Assembly (NCBI RefSeq): GCF_000340215.1
Contig: NW_006921532.1
Coordinates: forward strand, 7,793,691 to 7,857,690
Origin: Pseudocercospora fijiensis CIRAD86
Taxonomy: Eukaryota > Ascomycota > Dothideomycetes > Mycosphaerellales > Mycosphaerellaceae
Length of the DNA stretch: 64,000 nucleotides
Direction of reading: 5' to 3'
Positions within the stretch are counted from its first letter, which is position 1, and each line of letters begins with the position of its first letter. Of the stretch, positions 24,075 to 37,739 are shown piece by piece. The notes beneath the pieces are model-generated. The model did not search any database, was not told the origin of the DNA, and saw nothing but the letters and a program-made list of their open reading frames with translations. Position numbers and translations under genes: made by a program.

Positions 24075-24123
24075 ATAGGTTATTTCTAGAAGTGCGCCGC
24101 TCCGTACGTTAAGGTAAGTTTCG

Positions 24124-27100
24124 CTAGATCCTAGAGCTAAACATTCTAGTGTTACAATGTTCGAGCATATAGCGTAGGCGCGGCCGTACGTCCTCTAAAC
24201 ACTAAACAGGGACATTAGAATGTTTGCACTAAAACGTTTGCTTTCTATTAGTAGACCTCGCCTACGGCCGTAGAATTCGCTCGTAGCCGTTTCTTCTCGT
24301 TGCCCCTAAGAGTCGGTTATGTGCCTACGTATTGTTTATATACGACTCCCTTTACGTCGCTCCTACGCAAAGTTTAAACAATCTACCTTCGCGTCCTAAG
24401 TCTCGCTAATCTATCCTAGCGTAAACATAGCTACTAGACAATCTATTCTTTTTATTAGTAGCTTGTTACTTTATACTATTACCTTACTATTATAGCAGAT
24501 TACTAGCCCCTTTATTATATACAAGTACAGGTTTCTTCTTTATAAGCATAACGCGCGTCTAATAGAGATATCTCGACCCGACTTAATCTTATTACCCCCG
24601 CGTAGTATAAAGATTTCTTCGTAGTATAGAAACCAACCGACGAGAACGTAATAGCTCTTAAAGTCCTACGCGGACCTAACGAACCTAGAACTACGAAGGT
24701 AGATACACTTAGGCGTATATTCGAACAGATCGGTAATTCTATCGAGAGTAACTCGGTTAGGGCGACTATACTCTAGCGGTACGCTCTATAGCACAAGATC
24801 TAGGAGACTAGTACTAATCCTTTACTCCGTATATCCTAAGCCTTCGTTCGAAGCCTCGACTAGTACGGCCTAATCTATTGCGCCGTCGTCCTTGGAACAT
24901 CTATAGACGCCTCCCGCCGAGCAAGCAACCGTATTATCGAAGCCGCCTAGGGCGAAGATTAGTTTACTTAAGCCTCGGAGCTTGTCCGGCTTCCGTTTAG
25001 CGCTCTACTTTTAGTACCTAAACGCATTCTCGCCGACATTGTAGCTACTACTCGGATTAGACTTAGTCTCGAAGAAGCCTATCGCTTCTAGATATAAGGT
25101 AAACGGAAGAGGCTCGCGGAAGCCTAGAATAGTCGCGTTAATAAGAGGAAGAGCGCTCTTTACGATTTCATTACCGGTAGTAATATTACCGCTATAAGAG
25201 ACGCTTATAAACCGAAACCTAGCAAGGAACGTACGATATAGGCCTACCTACCTAACATTCCTAAAGACTATATCGTTCTCTAAGGCTTTAAGACGGGGCG
25301 CAATTTACTAGCGCCGAAAAAACACCTATTACGCGCCTTACGTAAAAAACATCTAAGGAAACCTAGGGTTAAAGCGGGTAGTAACATACTAGTACTAGAT
25401 TCATAGCTAGAAGACGATAGCGTAGAACCCGATATACCGGCATTAGACGACGAAGGAGGGAAAGGTACCTAGGACAATTCTCTTAACGTAGACGGAGATA
25501 CGGCTTCTAATTTTCTTAATATATACGATAGATTAGAGCTCCGTTTACAATGTCGCCGGCTTAGCCGTAGAGAAGGGATAGAAGCCTACTATGCCTACTG
25601 CCGCAAATAGTAGATAGACTTTACCTATGCTTTGCTACCGAATATTAGAGAGCGTCTCGCTACGTTAGGCCGGCTACCGTATATATAAACTTTAATTACT
25701 CCGTTCCTACTACGTACCGTCCCTATACCTAATATATATAAATGCTAACTATTTTACTATATAGCGAAAGATCTACCCGTTTTCTAGCTAGCAAAGTAGT
25801 CTGCATCTTGTACCTTTTACTCAATCTTACGACCGCCTCGCTTAGAAGCCCGTAACCTATACGTATATAGCTCCCTACTATCCCGAGGCGGATTAGCTCG
25901 TAGCTATATACTATCTATTCTAACCGCCTGCCCGGATTTCTAACTAGTTTATACCTACGCTATACTAAGTTATATTCTATACGACCTTCGCCTTATTATC
26001 TTCCTATATACTATTTATAGTAGATACGGCCTATATAGAGATGCTATTAAGGTTTGGGTTAGACAATCCGCGCCTTAACTACTTTAGTCTATAAAGGAGG
26101 CGATAGATATACGTCCGTTAACGCGCTCTCGCGATTAATATATTATTACGATCGAGATTATTAGAGTTACAAGAACTACTCCTAATACCTAGGGACCTAT
26201 ATGCCGGAAAGATACCGTTTCGAGGATTACTTCTATTATCTTCCTTAATATCGCATTATTAAGTGCGTAACTTGCCGATACGCCGTGCCTCCTTACTATT
26301 TTTACGCTTACCTTAGCCGCTAATACCGATATACTATTCCTATTGCTATCCGTCGCCTTCTTATCGAAGAATTTAAGCCGTTCCCCGATGTTACTATAAT
26401 ACCCGACTAGGTAATTTAGCCCTAGCTAACCGATAATTAAGCCCCGGAGTTCCTACTCTACTTCGATTGTTTCCGATATACTACCGTCGACGAATAGGGC
26501 GAACAATATACGGCTGTCTTTTACTCGCGTACCTCGATATAAGAGTATTATAAAACGCGACACAAGTAGACTAATACCTAGACTCGGGGCGGTAGTAGAA
26601 AAGCCCGCCTATAAGAGATACCTAATCGCCTATAGGAGAGTAATATCTACGTATAGCAATTCTTCTACCCTAAAGCTAGGTACGAACCTAGATAGAATCG
26701 CCTATTCTAGGTCTGTCGTCGCGCTCGTATAGTGCCTATTCCCTCCTTATCGTATAACGACTAGTTTGCGTCTACTCTAATTAAAGCCTAGGCCGATATC
26801 CGGGAGAAACTAGACGAGGATCGAAATATCGTTTACGATAGCTTAGCCTACGTATCTGCCCTCCCCCCCTAGATTTAGTAACTCTTTATCGACCTTTACG
26901 TCGTCTTACTTTATAAAGACGAAATATAGGCCGCTATCTGCCTCCCTAAAAAAAATAATAAGCCCTATACCGTAGAAGTTATCGCTATCGCTCGCCGAGC
27001 GTTCTCTTATACGATAAGGTATTATAGCGAAAGTAGCCCCTATTTTAACCTTACTAATTCCCGTAAGCAAGCCCTCGCTAACTTTTATAATATAATATAG

Positions 27101-30100
27101 AAGTCCGACTATTATAAATATTTTCGCTTTCGGCGCTATAAGACCCGCTCGAGCGAACTTAAATACGCTAACGCTATACTATACGCGCTAGTATATTTTA
27201 TTCGTTATATCTCCCCTAAAGTTCTATTTTTCCCTTCTATAATGTCGCCTACCGATAAACTTAATAACGACGTCGACGCCGAAGTCGCTAGTTAAGTAAG
27301 CGATAAAGTCGACGAAAAAGTCGACTATAGCCCTATCTAAGTAACGCCGACCGACGAATAGCGCGAACTCTAGAATAAACTTAGCGACTGCGTCCGAAGC
27401 GGTATTACCGAGACGGAAGAACTAGAACTGTATCCTCTTATTTCCTAGTTATTACTCTCCCTATTCTAGCACCTAATTAGTAGTCGTCGGTTCTACTCTC
27501 CGCTCCTTAGCTACCTCGCCCTTTATATAGTATAACCGTATTCGGGCGTATAGCGGGAGCCGAACGACTTTAATTACTATCTCTCTACTATTATTTAGAT
27601 AGGGCAACTCCTCGTATTTAACTACTCCCGGCGTTATAACTAGGGCTTCGACCGCGACGACGAAGTTTTAGAGGCTATTAAGTATAAGATAGAGTTACTC
27701 TTTATATAAGAGACCGCTATCTAAGAAATTGTCCGCTAGCGTAGTACCCTCTTCGCCTTTACTAGCAACTATATATCGACTAATTAGGCTATCTAGGCCG
27801 CCGACGGTAAATCCGTTTAATTTAGGAACGTCGTGCTACGAGTTATAGACCTAACTACTCTACTCGAGTATTGCTATCGATAGGCGTATAAGATCCTACG
27901 GCGCGACCTCCTTTTCGGACTCCCGTATAACTCTATCCCCCTTACCGACCTTTATAACCGCCCCGAAGAAACTACTATCTACTTTAGCTTCCTCTAGGAT
28001 AAGCGTAATGCTACTATCGTTAACTTAGCTCGGACGTTCGTTATTAACGCTATCGCTAGTAATCCGGCTCTATTATATTTGTACTTAGAGGCCGGTTTAG
28101 ATACACTCCGCCTTAGCTCGGCAGTCGGCGCGTATAAGTATTGCGTCTAAGAGTTCCTTTAGCTACTTAGCGTCCTTATATTTATTAGTAGCGGTTAGCC
28201 CGCCCGCGAATCCGAATTCTTCTCGGCGATATAGCGTAATACTTAGTCGGTCCGCTCTATTACTATCCGAGATAGATACGTTATAATTTACCTAACCTAT
28301 ACTAAGCTCCGCTAGAAGTTAAACAATAAATAAAACGTCCGCTTCCTATTTAAGCTCGGCCGCCTGCTTGTCGATTACCTTATATATATTTAACTATTTC
28401 GCGAGCTCTACTAGCATTAATCTAACCCTAGGTAGGTGCTTAGTCCTTTCCTCTAGTCTAAGGACAACCTCGTCTAGTCGGATAATACTATAACCCGATA
28501 CCTTCGTCGACAGACCGTAGCCGCTAGCCTACCCGCCTTCGGTATTAGCGAGTAGCGTTACTTCTCCGTCGCTATCGTTAAGAAATTCTTTAGCAAGTTC
28601 GTAGGCTTCGATTAATCGGACGCGGATAACGAAGACGACGAGGTCGACGATATAAAGGCAGCTATAGCTAGGTAGCGTAACTATAGTCTCTATACTGCTA
28701 ATATTTTATATACTAACGCTAATCTATTCGCCGCGTCGTCTAACTTATAGGATAGCTTAATCTAAGGCAGGTACCGCGCGTCTCGTATCTAGTCGAACTT
28801 CCTCTAGCTTCCTACCGCTATTACTCGCTACTAAGGGACCTAGCCGTCGCTAGGTAGCTCTATTAGCAACCTCTTAGCACTCGAGAATAGTAGTCTCGCC
28901 TCCGTCTTTACCCTCGATAAAGCCCTATAGTACGCGCGCGAAATTATATAAAACCCGCGGCTATAGTAGAAGAGCGAGGGTTAAGCGACCGCTATACGAT
29001 AGATCCTCTCCCTCGAGGCCTAACTACTCGTCGTCCTCGGTACTAGCGCCGGTAAGAGTCTCCTCTTTATAGTTCCTTACTATATAAAAGGTACGCGGAC
29101 TACCGTACTTATCCTTCCTCTAGTTGCTCTACGAGTTAATATACTTACCCGACTTAAAGCCGCTAAAGTATCCTACGTAGTATAGTAACTAGGAATAGAG
29201 CGCCCCGCTTCCCTTGTCCTAGTTAGCGCTAAGGCCGCCTACTCTACCTAATTTATTATATATATACGGCGTCTCGGGGTCTAGAACTAGCTCGATCGTA
29301 TCTTCGTCGACGAGTACTATTTAACCGTAACCGCGTTGCCGTACCGCTCTATCTTTTACTAATTTAGCTATCTCGGGTTAATTAGTGCCTAGGTCGTCTA
29401 TCTAACCGCTACTCTACTACTATTAATAGAACCTAAATTCCTATAGCGCAACGTTATCGCCTAGCCTATAATAGTACGGCGGAGTACTAATCGCGCTAAT
29501 ATTGCATATCGTGTTTCCTTATACTAGTAGGTATAGTTACTACTTATAGCTATACGACTTATTAGGAAGCAACCTAGGGCGAGTATATTCGTACCCGGCG
29601 ATCGCGTCCTAGTATTCGTATATAGTCTCGACTACGCCGAGTAGCTAGCGAGGGAAATTAATTGCCCGTACTTTACCGCCGCTAGTAGAACTACTAGCGA
29701 GAAAGAATAGCTGCTCGACGCCTAGCTTAATAGCACCGATAATCTATTTCTTATCGCTACTCCTACGCTCGGCGAAGGATTCGACGTACTACGTATCCGG
29801 ATTGTTATCTACGTCGGCCTCCTACCCTTACTAATATTATTCGTATAATAGTCCGGTCGCGCTAGGCGAGATAGAAAGCTAGTACTATCTTACCTCCTAC
29901 TACTAACCGAACTAACTATACTAGTAACGGTCGACTAGAGTAAGCTTAGCTTCGATTAATACCCTTACGTAGATAACGTTAGCTATATATAGTAGCGCGA
30001 GAGGCAAGCTATATAGTAATATACTCGCGTAGGTAAATGTTTGCGTCTAATTATATCTAATTACCTCGATAGTCCCTAATTCCGCTTAACGTATATATCT

Positions 30101-30770
30101 AACCTAGACGATAGTAACGAGCTCTACTAACGATATATATACCGACTAGTACCGCCTCTAACCTAGCCCGAAACGCCGTAGGCTTAGGCGATCCGTCGGC
30201 AGACCGCCTATTTCTAGCGTATCTAGTAAAACGAAGCTAGTAGTATAATATAGTTCGACCGCAACCTCGCCGTTATCTAATAACTATATACTATCTACCG
30301 CTTCGTTAATCCCCGCCTCCCTATATACTAATTCTCTTAATGCCTACGCGCTAACTTCGTAGTTGCGAAGAAGAGGCAAGCGCTCTAGACTAAGCCGATC
30401 GAGAGGTACTATACCTGCTTCTACTGCTATTTCCCTTTTACTATATACTAGGAATATAGCAAGCAAATACGGAGTTGTTAATAGCTAGACGTTATATAGC
30501 TAGTCGCTATCGGCGTGTTCTAGTCGCTATAGATAGGTCCTACTTAGATCCGGGATAAATTCTAGCACTAATTTAAAACGCTAGAGGAATACCTCTAGTA
30601 GATAACTTAGAGTACTATATAGGATAGAGAAAAGGCTATCTAAGGTGTTCGTTTCTACGCTATCGCTATCGAGTACGTTCTAGCTAGGAACGTTAAACTA
30701 GATCCGGTACCCGCTAATAACTATATAGAGTAGGAATTCTAGACGCTAACTATTTCGCCGGCTGGAAAAA
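24124..30770 (+). pseudogene. Telomere-linked RecQ-type helicase, longer copy (RIP-inactivated)
   Basis: The first 3325 bp duplicate 16748-20072; the frame then runs on from ELELYPLIS into a conserved pre-helicase region (SYLALYIVQPYSG, EPNDFNYYLSTIIQIGQLL) typical of fungal subtelomeric RecQ-like helicases. The SF2 core follows: motif I GTSAGKS (29039-29059), TTVLILPLVALR, motif II VDEYY (29303-29317), LTATLLLLIEP, and motifs IV-VI around IATPTLGEGFDV and FVQQSGRARRDRK (29755-29865). DEYY is exactly what RIP on both strands makes of DECH (TGC CAT to TAC TAT). RecQ helicases unwind DNA 3' to 5'; linkage of this subgroup to chromosome ends is family knowledge. The C-terminal end is approximate, near 30770. 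The presumed start is ATA at 24568. Confidence 0.85.
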
Positions 30771-33700
30771 AAAAACAGCAATATACCGGTCGTACTATTT
30801 ACTTTTCCGTCTAGCGAAATAGTCGGTACGTAGCTATATTATCGCTATATTAACTCGGTAGTTAGGCGGGAGTAATAGTCTCTAATCTACTAACGATATT
30901 ATTATACTAGTATCCTTATTAAATTAATAACGCTATAGCGTCGCTACGCTCGTATGCTATAGTATAAGATATCTACCGACGTTAGAAGTAGAGTATATAA
31001 CTAAACAGTTATAGCTAGTATTTACCTATATCGCTAGACCGTTTGAGTTAAATACGGATAGAGCGTAGTTAGTCGAGATCTAAAATATAAACTATCTATA
31101 AACCGAACTACTATTACTCGATATATTCTACTCTCTCTATCCTTACCCTAACCGCCTCCTCGTCGCCTTTCGCCTACGTCGTATATTAACCTACCGACGA
31201 TAATATACTAATAGTATCGTCGCCCTTCGTCGGAGTATTTCCGCCTATAGACTTATTATCTCTACTACTATCTCTACGATCTGTTCCTCTAGTACCTCTA
31301 TACTTAGCTACTCCTTATTTATTATTCGCCTATATACTACCTAGCCGGCCGACAAATCTTTCTCTACGCTCCTCCTCCCGCTTACCCTCTATTTATCGTA
31401 GCCTTCGCCTAGTCCGCCTATTCCTTCCCTATTAACCTCTATTATACCCTTACTTAATCTACCTATTACTCTCTCGTTAACTTCTATTATGCCCTTATCT
31501 ACTATTATATTACTACCTACCGGTGCACTATCTACCTAATCGCTAGGCCTATTAACCTGCGCCTACGTCGCTAACTTATCTAGTCGCTGTTCCCCTATTT
31601 CTATTCTATAATAGTATATTTCCTATATAAATAAAAACGCTATATATTCTACGTAATATAACTATTTCTCCTCCGCCGAGAAGCTCGCCTAGTTATACTA
31701 TAGAAGTAGTAGCGGTCGCTCGTATAACTATCGTCGTATTAATATTCTATCGCAATACTCGGCTATATTACCGGTCGCTAGCGCCGGCTCGGTATAACTC
31801 GCTAACATTTAGTAGTCGGCTATCTCGGTAGTCTTACTCGTATCTACGCGATAGCTAGCTATAGAGAGAAGTTTCGGAATAGCGACGTGCTCGAGTAGTT
31901 TAATAGGCGAAATCGGATAAAGGTAGGATACGGACAACCTCTAGAACCGACGTCCTCTTATATCTTTCCTCGCTATATATATTAGACTACCTACCGCATC
32001 GCTACTTTGTCTATTATTGTAGCTAATCCTACCTTACGTCCTCCTAGAACCGTACGCAAACTCGATTAAATTTTACCGTACCGCTCGTGCCTACGCGTCC
32101 GCCTCTACTTATCGTATACTATTTCTTTTGCAATATGCTGTTCGCCTACGTACTCTCTCTAGTATACTCGAATAGCGCGGTTATACCGTACCGCATTTCG
32201 ATCTAGGCGTCGCATTTGAAATCCGCGTATATAAGTTAGGTTTGATTTAATATCTCCTCGTACGTTATCGTATATTATCTATTATAATCTCTTATATTCC
32301 CTCTAGCCCCTACTATTACTTAGGGGTCGAGCGCTAATACTATAGCTCTCTCGCCTCGCATTTATACGTACTATCGACGGTAGCTAATAAAGTACTACTT
32401 ACCCGGGTTATTTCTTACTACTAGTATCTGCTTTATACCTATTATCCTAGCGAGTACGCTAATACCCCGACCGATCGACGTACTAGCTTAGTTTCTATAC
32501 TATCGCACTAACTATAGGCCTCCTCTAGTAGTTAGGTTAGATCTCGCTAGTAGAGGATATGCTCGGTTAAGTCGGATTACACCCCGTATAACTTAACGTA
32601 GGTACACTTGCTAGACAATCTACCGGTTTTTCCCTATCTCGCGATACCCGCATTAAAATACTAGAACCTATTAGTAAAGGAGTCGGCTAGATCGAGTATT
32701 ATTAGATATAAGCTATTTATAGAGATCTTATACGTTAACCTACTTATATATATAGCATAGTCGATACTACGCCGTAGTGCCGCTAAACATCGCTAGCTAC
32801 GTATAGGAGGTAGATACATATAGTTATAGTGCTACCCGAATTTCTATATCTAGCACTTCTATCGTACGAGACTTAGGCGTTATGTAACCTAGGGCTAATC
32901 TACTAAACGACGATTAGATACGAACCGGTTTGCTAGGCGGCAAACTATATTGTCTATATTACTTTTGCTAGCTAGCAAAATAGTTAGCACTCTCGTATTG
33001 TAATTGCGGTTATAGCAGATGTGTCTACTAGCTATAGGTCGTAGTATAGCAACGCTACTAAGGCTCGAACCCTAATTGCGCTATCTATCCCTAGATATAG
33101 CTCGACTATTATACCTCGCCGACTAGATTTTATCGCATATCGTCTATTAGGACGTCCGGTATGCTATCTATGCCGTTATCGCAGTCTTAGCTATCTTAGT
33201 CTAGTATATTCTTGCTTACCTAGTAGTCTACTATTATCTAATCCGGCTATTGTCGAGGCAATCCGATATATCCTTACGTTATAATACTAACGGACCCGTA
33301 TACGGACTTGTTAGGCTATATACTAGTTTATATATAGTTATTATATACGCAATAAAATACTACGATTAACTCGGTTAGTATTCGGTTCTTAAAACTGTTA
33401 ACTCGGAATATCGTAGAATAGATAGCGGTTAGTTCGTCTACCCGGGATATACGTCCGAAATTATAGTATATTTTCGAACAACTACAATTCTCGAAAACTA
33501 ATTTCTCCTCCGATCGATTAGACAATAACGCCCTAATCTAACGACATCTTTTATTATTTATCTACCCGAATATAAACCTACTATAACCGAGATAGTCCGA
33601 GCAAATTAGTAACCTTACCGCCGCTAAGATTTACCCTAATCGTTACTAACTCTCGGGTCTAGCTCACTTACGTATTACGCTCCGTATACTAACGGCGTTT

Positions 33701-33869
33701 TCTAGGGCAGGTTTTATAGGTTACCTCCTCCTACTACCGTATATTATATAGTAAATTATTAATAGCATAATGCTAACTGTTTTGCCGCCTAGTAAACTAC
33801 TAGGCTATTGTCTATTTTCCTAGCCGGCAAAACGGTTAGCACTCTTATATAGTCGCATTTATTATCCTA
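30771..33869 (-). other. Mixed region with possible minus-strand coding remnants and family B palindromes
   Basis: No gene is securely assigned. Minus-strand frames at about 31050-31690 are rich in Arg/Glu/Ile with imperfect heptad-like repeats (GIIEVNRE repeated, about 31430-31510), suggesting a former coiled coil, and a 65-codon open frame lies at 33328-33525. These may be exons of the minus-strand gene at 33870-35720. Family B palindromes stand at about 30746-30765, 30800-30830, 32963-32980 (perfect TTTTGCTAGCTAGCAAAA) and 33775-33842. Confidence 0.35.
33775..33842. repeat. Paired family B palindromes, minus-strand gene region
   Basis: Two imperfect TTTTGCCG.../...CCGGCAAAA units about 40 bases apart. 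They lie at the 3' side of the coding stretch at 33870-35720, in a place consistent with an intron, matching the pattern of paired units in introns of the SNF2 'B' genes. Confidence 0.5.
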
Positions 33870-35720
33870 TAGTTTAACGGGTTAGAGAAATACGAGGCGG
33901 TCTGTATTGCTTAACTACTATATCTACTTAGAGACGATAGTATATATATATCGAATGCATTACGTATAACATGCTTAGTATAGGCTTATATATACTCGAG
34001 CCTATCGATATATTATAGTTGCCCCGCCTAGAATAGATCTATCGTCTCTAATATTTCCGAGATACCGCCCCGCGTAGCCTCGAGCTATACGGCTACTCCG
34101 ATACGTATACTGTCTCGTATTCTCTAGCCTTCCTCCTATACTATACTTACTATTCGATTAGCGTTAGATATCCCGTCTAATAACAAAGGTATATACTCGT
34201 CGCGAATATAGTCGATTAAATCTTTACCCCTAAACTTAAGTTCTAGGACCTCCTTTACCTCCCCTAATGCTTTATCGAGGTTAGCTACACTATATGCGTC
34301 TAGTAGCTTACGGTATGCCGCCTTTAGAACCGGAATTACCTTAATAGTAAGATCTACTAAATCCTATTATATAGGTAGCCCTACTGCTCGGCGTAGTAAT
34401 CGGATACTATTTACTATTAATAAGTGGTCTAGATACTATTTCGCCTAGTATAGGATCGCGTCGGGAAAGTACTCCTGCTATACGCTCTTAATTAATGTTG
34501 TCGTCGTCGTATAGAGTATTAATAGCGGATCGTCTAGATACGTATCTAGTAGTATTAACTTTATATACTACGCGGCTAGACAATACCTATTTACGGTCGG
34601 GCAGTCTATTCGTATTACCGCTATCGTAACCGCTGTCCTATCGATAACAAAGCCTACTAGACATATACAGTGCCTACTACTGTCCGGTTTTACAAATATA
34701 TTATCTACGATTAACGTCCTATCGCCCTCGGTATATAGCTCTAAAAGCTCGGGATAGGCGACGACTAGGTACTTAAACCTATCCTTTACCGTCTCCGGTT
34801 ATATATAAAAGCCCGCGTATCTTAGTATATTTAGTTCTATACCCGCGGTCGAATAGTCCGGCCGTTTGATTTTCTTTATCTCCGGTAGCTACGAGATATC
34901 CTCGATAACCTTATCCGCTTGTTTTTTATTTAACCCCGCGCACCGATATACTAACCTAGCTACTGCTTTATATACTTCTATCGAACGACCCCGGGTATAT
35001 ATTATTATAAACTATATCCTAATTCGCTAGTACGCCTCCCGCGTACTATACTACTCTAGGTCTACTCGGTCGCTCTCGCCGTAGTTGTAACGCGTATTAG
35101 ATTAGTCTATTATCTACTTGCCCGTAATCTATTTGTATCTCCCCTCGGCCCCTATTATCTCTATAATCCCTCGCTATAGATACGTATCTTCTCTATCTCT
35201 ACCGTCGCCGTACCGGTACGTTATACGAGTTTATTAACCTAATATATTAATATCGCATTTGCTTTTTATAATACTAAATCCCCTCCGCTTCGCCTATCTA
35301 TATATAAACTATTCGGCCGCCTAGAATAACGGGAATTAATGCCTATAGATCCGATCTAGTAGCCTATACGCCCCTATTAGACGCTCGCATCGCGCCCTAG
35401 TATTATCTGTCCTACTATCCTTACCGCGAACTCGTACTAGAGCGCCGGGCAATCTTGTAATTATTAGATATCGCTAGATAGCGGCGCTCCTCTCGCGATA
35501 TATCTCCTCTAATAACTTCTCTCGCCCTCTTACGCCTCCGCCTAAGCGCTAACGATCCTATTCGCGAACGGCGTATTCGATATCGAGTAGCGTAAAGTAG
35601 TCGTCGGTTACACTCTATAATAGGAACTACGATAGACTTATTATCGCTTCTAGCGTAACTGCCCGATTGTCGCGTATAACTACTATACGGTATAGACGAT
35701 CTATACTACCGTATCTAATA
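33870..35720 (-). pseudogene. Unrecognised minus-strand gene, RIP-inactivated
   Basis: A long minus-strand frame with Gln-type stops only. Protein-like segments include GGGVRGREKLLEEIYRERS (about 35510-35460), RYNYGESDRVDLE (about 35095), NKKQADKVIEDIS (about 34935), then PELLELYTEGDRTLIVDNIF and KAAYRKLLDAYSVANLDKAL. It is soluble-looking with alternating helices; no catalytic motif or known family was recognised. A competing frame upstream of about 35300 also lacks non-Gln stops, since TGA is rare in RIP-altered DNA; the chosen frame is preferred for its charge pattern. Its start was not found. Family B palindromes lie beyond both ends, tying it to the neighbouring SNF2 'B' cluster. Confidence 0.5.
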
Positions 35721-36189
35721 CTTACTTAGCTAAGGGGAAACTCTATCCCCCCCTATAAACGGAATCGGCCTCGCTATTAAACTTAAAGACTAGTTATATC
35801 CCCTTCCCCTTCTATAGCGCGTAACTTATACCGTATCTATATATCTACGCTACTATCCGCCCTAATAGATATATCCTTACCTAAACTACCTATTATAGGA
35901 GATTACTATATCCTATACGTATATCTATCTCGCGCGTATAATGCTCGGTCGAAGACTCGACTCTCTCTTCTACTTTTATCCTATCTCGCCCGTTTCTACG
36001 TAGTATATCTCCTATAGCTTATCGTATATATTAACTAATAATACGGCCGGTACTATTACGTACTATTGCGCCGACCGCCCTATACCTACTAACGCGCCCT
36101 ACAATCTCGTAATTAATAATACTAACTATTATTCTACCTAGTAAAACGGCTAGTATTGCCTTAGGTATCCGCTACCGCGCCTACGTAGC
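35721..36189. other. Spacer between minus gene and first shared upstream repeat
   Basis: No secure gene. A degenerate family B palindrome (CTATTATTCTACCTAGTAAAACGG, about 36127-36150) is followed by GCCTTAGGTATC, a sequence that also precedes the second shared upstream repeat at about 37326. The region probably contains the 5' end of the minus-strand gene and the start of the first family B promoter. Confidence 0.4.
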
Positions 36190-36520
36190 TCGATATCGCC
36201 TTTACGTCTACCCTTTACTTAGGCTAAGTTTAACCGTATATTAGCGTGTTTCGGCGGACTTTACTTTACGGTATTAACTAAGGCGGCGAACGAAGCGTAG
36301 TCCCGACCTTACTATATAAATTAGCTACGTCGCCTAGGAGGACTCTTTTATACGTATATTAGTAGAGTAAACCGCTAGTCTACCGGTCTTGCCCCGAGCG
36401 CTATTAACGTACTAATATAGGTCTCTTCTCGGCCGCTAACTCTCTCTACTTTATAATCTACTTCTACTACTAGCGACCTATACTCGTCTATCTATTCCTC
36501 CGGCCGGTAAACTAGTCTAT
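36190..36520 (+). promoter_or_regulatory. Shared family B upstream region, copy 1
   Basis: First of four related upstream sequences (others near 37340, 39250 and 45170). Shared blocks in order: AAGTTTAACCGTATA, GCGTGTTTCGGCGGACTTTAC, AAGGCGGCGAACGAAGCG, TATATAAATTAGCTACGTCGC (TATA-like box 36313-36322), AGTAAACCGCTAGTCTACCGG and a CTAACTCTCTCTACTTTATAATCTAC pyrimidine-rich stretch. A TATA box ahead of a pyrimidine-rich run fits a fungal core promoter and 5' leader. Confidence 0.65.
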
Positions 36521-36540
36521 AGCCTTATACGTATATCTTG

Positions 36541-36849
36541 CGCTACCGTACTGCACTACGCTACGACTATCTACTAAGCTCCCTACTACGTCCGATTATC
36601 GCTATAGTAGACTATACCGATAGTACCGCCGTCGCGCCCTTCGAGGCCGAACTCCGTCGTCTCTATATTAATAAAAACCGCTAGCTGTTTTTCTACGCCT
36701 ACTTAATTAATAAAGAGATCGAATACTACCGCGGTCGAATATTAAGCTTCTCTTAGCTCGACCTCGACGGCTATTCCGAAAAGCTCCGCTAACTCCGACT
36801 ACGTAAGCTCGCGATCTTCCTAGTTAGCATCGGCTATACTAGATTTTAA
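36541..36849 (+). pseudogene. Short family B gene fragment under upstream copy 1
   Basis: A plus-strand coding-like frame (RYDYLLSSLLRPIIAIVDY, AELRRLYINKN, SEKLRQLRLRKLAIFLVS) with Gln-type stops, following the first shared upstream region. It is about 100 codons and charged. It was not matched to a part of the SNF2-like proteins, so it may be a divergent first exon or a different gene captured by the same promoter. Confidence 0.4.
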
Positions 36850-37339
36850 AGGGACTATACTCGGTATATTTAGAGATATTAGCCTCGTATACTAGCGATA
36901 GAGCCGTAGAAGTTAAGGTCGGAATCGTCTCTATATAGCTCCGCTACGATAATTAGCATTCATTTAGTTACTCTGTATAGAACTAGGCGTAGGGAAGCCT
37001 ACGTACGCCCCTAGGTTACCTATTATACTATGCTTTCGACGGCGGATTAATACGGACGCACGTAGTATTATAGACTATGCCGTAGCTTATACTACTATAG
37101 TTCTATACTATCTAGCTCTCTATTGCTCTTATCCTTATATAATAATTTAATTTATATGTCTGCTACCTTATCCTTTCCTATACTATACGTACCGATATCT
37201 CCCGCAATCGTCGACTATTTTACTAGCTAGCAAAGTCTATCGTCCCTATAGCCGCTATAGTTACCTTATATCCTATCTAGCTATATATATCTACTATTGC
37301 CTCCGCCGGTAGAACGGTCGACTATGCCTTAGGTATCTA
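36850..37339. other. Spacer with family B palindromes
   Basis: No gene is supported. Palindromes at 37218-37235 (TTTTACTAGCTAGCAAAG) and about 37297-37312 lie just upstream of the second shared upstream region, the arrangement also seen before copies 1 and 4. Confidence 0.4.
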
Positions 37340-37690
37340 TTAGCTCGGCACGCTAGTCGTTACCCGACTTTATACCCTTTACTTAGATTAAGTTTAATAC
37401 TATACTAGCGTGTTTCGGTAGATTTTACCTCTCGGCCTCGACTAAAGCGGCGAACGAAGCGTAATCCCGACTTCGCTATATAAATTCGCTACGTCGCTTA
37501 GGACGACCTTTTTGTACGCGCCTTAGTAAAGTAAACCGCTAGTCTACCGGTCTTAGCCTAAGCGCCTATACCGCGCTAATTTATATCTCCTTCTACTCCT
37601 CGACTTCTCTTCTACCTTACTGCCTACTCCTACTACCGCCTACTCTACTTGCCTAGCAACTTTTCCGCCCGGTAAATTAGTCTATAGTTA
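37340..37690 (+). promoter_or_regulatory. Shared family B upstream region, copy 2
   Basis: Same ordered blocks as copy 1: AAGTTTAATACTATACTAGCG, GTGTTTCGGTAGATTTTACC, AAAGCGGCGAACGAAGCG, TATATAAATTCGCTACGTCGC (TATA-like at 37477-37486) and AGTAAACCGCTAGTCTACCGG, then a pyrimidine-rich run. A family B half palindrome (TTTTCCGCCCGGTAAA) lies near 37662-37677. Confidence 0.65.
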
Positions 37691-37739
37691 TACTACTACT
37701 ATATCCGTATATATACTATAAACTATATACATCGTCGCT

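Noticed and set aside
33060..33120. tRNA-like B box (GGTTCGAGCC-type sequence on the minus strand)
   Set aside because: No A box, acceptor stem or anticodon arm could be drawn around it.
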